Below the pieces are notes generated by a model. That model was not told the origin of the DNA. It ran no database searches and saw only the letters and a list, made by a program, of their open reading frames with translations. Of a stretch of 6,914 bases of DNA, positions 4,917 to 6,914 are shown piece by piece. The stretch covers positions 1-6,914 of the forward strand of contig DQSX01000245.1 in assembly GCA_015663065.1 (NCBI GenBank), in the 5' to 3' direction. This stretch comes from Sulfurovum sp. Its GTDB lineage: Bacteria; Campylobacterota; Campylobacteria; Campylobacterales; Sulfurovaceae. Each line of letters starts with the position of its first letter. Position 1 is the first letter of the stretch. The position numbers and the translations under genes are program-made.

Positions 4917-6022
4917 ATCTTCCCCGCTAAAAAGTGTTCAAATATCTCAGTCACCAGGTCAATACGCTCTTCAAAACTTTTTTTGGATGCTCTTTCATGG
5001 ATGGTATGGTCACCGTCACCGTAAGGTCCCCAGCCGTCCAGTGTGGCAATACCTTGAGACGATATGATGTTTGCATCAGAGACACCGCCGCGTTTTTCTG
5101 TGGGTAGGGTAATATTACAAAGTTCGTTGATTCTCTTTACAAAAGCTGCCTGTTCAGAAGAGGGTTGCATGACGTCTCTTTGGATGCCTCCTGAGAGTGT
5201 TGAGGTTGTGCCTCTCACATACTCATTCTTGACGATCTCATCTATGGCTTTGAGTACTCTGTCTCTCTCTTCTGTATTGGTATAACGCAGTTCAAAAGTC
5301 AAGTGGGCTTTAGGGGAGATGGTGTTTGCACCAATTCCCCCGGAGAGTTTACCTACATTGACGGTGGTCTCTTTTTCAAGATCGGTCAACTCCACCAGTG
5401 CCTGCAGTTTCAGGGCTGCTTCAAGGTTGGCGTCTGCCCCTTTGCTGTAGTGGTTCCCTGCATGTGCAGCGATACCTTCAATGTCTATGAAGAATGTACC
5501 CACCCCTTTTCTGCCAATGACCACTTCATCATGTACGCCGGCAGCTTCAAAGACCATACAGTAGTCATACCCAGACTCTTGAGCCAGTTTGGCAGAGAGG
5601 TGTTTGCTGTCGTCAGACCCTGTCTCTTCATCTGAGACCAGTAAAAAATCTATGTTGTGGATGGCTCCATATTTTTTATGCACATTTCTGAGTGCCTGAA
5701 GTGCCACATAGTTACCGCCTTTCATGTCACAGACACCCGGGCCGTAGATCCACTCTTCATCTTCTGTAAAGTTTTCAAAAGTTCCCTGAGGAAATACAGT
5801 ATCGAGATGTCCAAGCAGCAGAAGTTGTCTTCCTTCTTTTTTCGGTGAAATAAGATGCAGATGGTCTCCAATATTCTCTCTTGGGTAGCGTGTGAGACTA
5901 AAACCCATCTCTTCCATCCAATAGGCGAAAATCTCTCCGTTTTTATCAACCCCTTCTTTATTGCCGGTCCAGGAGTTGATCTCAATGATGCTTTGAAGTT
6001 CTGAAAAATTAATGTTTGACAT
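4913..6022 (-). CDS. M20-family metallopeptidase, carboxypeptidase G2-like
   Basis: 369-aa zinc-dependent amidohydrolase without signal peptide, so cytoplasmic. M20 motifs in order: GHLDTVFP at 71-78 with metal ligand H72 and catalytic D74; GPGVCDMKGG at 94-103 with bridging D99; SDEETGS at 130-136 with general base E132 and ligand E133; FEAAG with E159 as the next ligand; and DHTIHE at 338-343 with H339 as the last ligand. The dimerisation (lid) domain runs about 172-285, containing GIAAHAG (183-189), whose His reaches the partner active site in this family. Best fit is the glutamate carboxypeptidase (CPG2)/ArgE/DapE superfamily, closest to CPG2 by motif wording, acting on C-terminal amino acids, perhaps glutamate. 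The start ATG at 6022 is preceded by AAAGGTAG on the minus strand. It is divergent from the RimK-like gene over 128 nt and meets the upstream secreted-protein gene tail to tail. No truncation or missing ligand is seen. Substrate is inferred only. Confidence 0.92.
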   Translation of the reverse strand: MSNINFSELQSIIEINSWTGNKEGVDKNGEIFAYWMEEMGFSLTRYPRENIGDHLHLISPKKEGRQLLLLGHLDTVFPQGTFENFTEDEEWIYGPGVCDMKGGNYVALQALRNVHKKYGAIHNIDFLLVSDEETGSDDSKHLSAKLAQESGYDYCMVFEAAGVHDEVVIGRKGVGTFFIDIEGIAAHAGNHYSKGADANLEAALKLQALVELTDLEKETTVNVGKLSGGIGANTISPKAHLTFELRYTNTEERDRVLKAIDEIVKNEYVRGTTSTLSGGIQRDVMQPSSEQAAFVKRINELCNITLPTEKRGGVSDANIISSQGIATLDGWGPYGDGDHTIHERASKKSFEERIDLVTEIFEHFLAGKI

Positions 6023-6090
6023 GGTCTACCTTTGTTTGATTACAAAATAATAACGTTTTAATAACACTAAATAATATAATTATCTTAATC

Positions 6091-6144
6091 TTGACCTATA
6101 TTTTAGTGAAATATGGTAAAGTACTACTTTAAATATCAAAAGGA
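6091..6144 (+). promoter_or_regulatory. Probable promoter and ribosome site of the rimK-like gene
   Basis: The 128-nt divergent gap (6023-6150) is strongly A+T-rich. On the plus strand TTGACC at 6091-6096 resembles a -35 box. The best -10 candidates are TATGGT (6112-6117, spacing 15) or the extended TGG-TAAAGT (6114-6122, spacing 20); neither spacing is ideal. AAAGGA near 6139-6144 is the ribosome site, six bases before ATG 6151. Minus-strand promoter boxes for the peptidase must lie in the same gap (for example TGTTATTA read leftward), but I cannot place them firmly. Confidence 0.35.
6117..6131. promoter_or_regulatory. Perfect 7-bp-arm palindrome, possible operator
   Basis: TAAAGTA-C-TACTTTA is a perfect inverted repeat with a single central base. 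It overlaps the candidate -10 region of the rimK-like gene and lies 20 nt before its start codon, a natural place for a repressor site. In A+T-rich DNA such a palindrome can arise by chance, so it is only a candidate. Confidence 0.3.
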
Positions 6145-6150
6145 AACACA

Positions 6151-6914
6151 ATGTCTAGAAAAATCGGTATGTGGCTTTATCAAAATGGTGGTGGTGATAA
6201 GATCCAGGATAAGATCGTTAAAAAGTTAAAAGAGAGAGAGATCGAAACAGTTACTGATATTAAGCTTCATCATGCCATAGCAAAGAATGGACATATTCTT
6301 TATAAAAAGCAAAAAGTGGATGAGCTTGACCTTTTCTTCTCTTACAATGCCGGTGAACAGACCCAATACCAAATGTTTCTTTATCAGGCGCTCAATCGTG
6401 TCATACCAATGATCAACTCTTATGATTCGTTTGCTCTAACGGAAGATAAGTTTCAAACTTCATTTTTGCTTCAGAGACATGGTATAGCTACACCGGAGTT
6501 TCAGCTTTGCCACAGAGATAATTCTAAACAGCTTGGAAAGATCATGAAAAAATGGTCTAAAATGGTTTATAAACCAACAGATGGTTGGGGTGGTGTAGGA
6601 CTTACAAAGATTGAAAACCAGACAACACTAGATATGCTTATGCCATTTCTAAATCAAATGGACTTGCGTTTCTTCTATGTTGAAAAGTTTATAAAATATG
6701 ATAATACAGATTTCCGTGTAGACATCGTAGATGGTGAATTTGTAGGATGTTATGGACGTAAAGCATCTAAGACAGACTGGCGTACTAATGTTACATCAGG
6801 TGGTTCAGTATTTTTAAGAGATCCGGATGATGAAGTGATTGAGATAGCAAAAAAGGCAGCAAAGGTTTGCGGTACGGACATTGCGGGAATAGACATCATT
6901 TATGACATGGAAAA
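6151..6914 (+). CDS. RimK-type ATP-grasp alpha-L-glutamate ligase (3' end outside window)
   Basis: 254 residues are visible with no stop before the edge. RimK-type ligases use ATP to join an amino acid, usually glutamate, to a carboxylate such as the C-terminus of ribosomal protein S6 or a cofactor tail. The N-terminal pre-ATP-grasp domain (1 to about 95) is followed by the family hinge NSYDSFALTEDKFQTSFLL (89-107). The ATP-grasp core has the glycine-rich loop YKPTDGWGGVG (140-150), the adenine-side strand VEKFIKY (177-183), DFRVDIVDGEFVG (187-199), the substrate loop WRTNVTSGGS (210-219) and AGIDIIYD (245-252). The W-R-T-N-V-x-x-G-G block is typical of the RimK/LysX group. The metal-binding Glu/Asn at the end of the fold would lie past the edge. 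The start has AAAGGA six bases upstream. The gene is divergent from a CPG2-like peptidase. The target (S6, a pterin or F420-like cofactor, or a peptide) cannot be told, so no gene symbol is given. Confidence 0.9.
   Translation, partial: MSRKIGMWLYQNGGGDKIQDKIVKKLKEREIETVTDIKLHHAIAKNGHILYKKQKVDELDLFFSYNAGEQTQYQMFLYQALNRVIPMINSYDSFALTEDKFQTSFLLQRHGIATPEFQLCHRDNSKQLGKIMKKWSKMVYKPTDGWGGVGLTKIENQTTLDMLMPFLNQMDLRFFYVEKFIKYDNTDFRVDIVDGEFVGCYGRKASKTDWRTNVTSGGSVFLRDPDDEVIEIAKKAAKVCGTDIAGIDIIYDME

Noticed and set aside
5303..5635. 110-aa plus-strand frame inside the M20 peptidase
   Set aside because: It is the antisense shadow of a gene with all catalytic motifs intact; no ribosome site or recognisable motif.
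1..6914. CRISPR array, tRNA or rRNA genes
   Set aside because: No regularly spaced direct repeats with unique spacers, no cloverleaf-like stretch and no rRNA-like sequence was seen on either strand.

Overview
The window looks like a chromosomal stretch of a mesophilic Campylobacterota (Epsilonproteobacteria), probably of the Sulfurovum/Sulfurimonas type. This is an inference from modest A+T richness, AAGG-type ribosome sites, TATAAT boxes without clear -35 boxes, and the gene content. I could not run a search, so the genus is a guess.

Layout: (1) 1-851, the 3' part of an integron-type tyrosine recombinase (IntI). Its start lies off the left edge, so any attI site and cassette array would be expected to the left. 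(2) 859-2360, a Sir2-family NAD-dependent deacylase and a ComF-like phosphoribosyltransferase. They are separated by a 97-bp inverted pair of GTAG-headed palindromes (REP/BIME-like); the first GTAG supplies the sirtuin stop codon. (3) 2361-2691, which at first looks empty but holds, on the minus strand, a small PGPGW-type membrane protein gene whose N-terminal part is in another frame (one extra base in an A4/T4 run). (4) 2710-4916, a plus-strand cluster: a FetB/UPF0014 ABC permease, an overlapping 84-aa secreted protein built from three 22-residue two-cysteine repeats, and a 401-aa secreted helical protein of unknown function. (5) 4913-6022 minus, an M20 metallopeptidase of carboxypeptidase G2 type, overlapping the previous gene tail to tail by 4 nt. 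(6) 6151-6914 plus, the start of a RimK-type ATP-grasp ligase, divergent from the peptidase and cut by the right edge.

How the genes work together: the clearest functional pairing is the divergent M20 peptidase and RimK-like ligase (possible removal and addition of glutamate-type amide bonds). The permease and the Cys-repeat protein are probably translationally coupled. The rest looks like ordinary chromosomal backbone beside an integron platform. I see no complete undescribed system. The most novel-looking items are the 22-residue Cys-repeat protein with its secreted neighbour, the REP pair, and the hidden frameshifted small gene.
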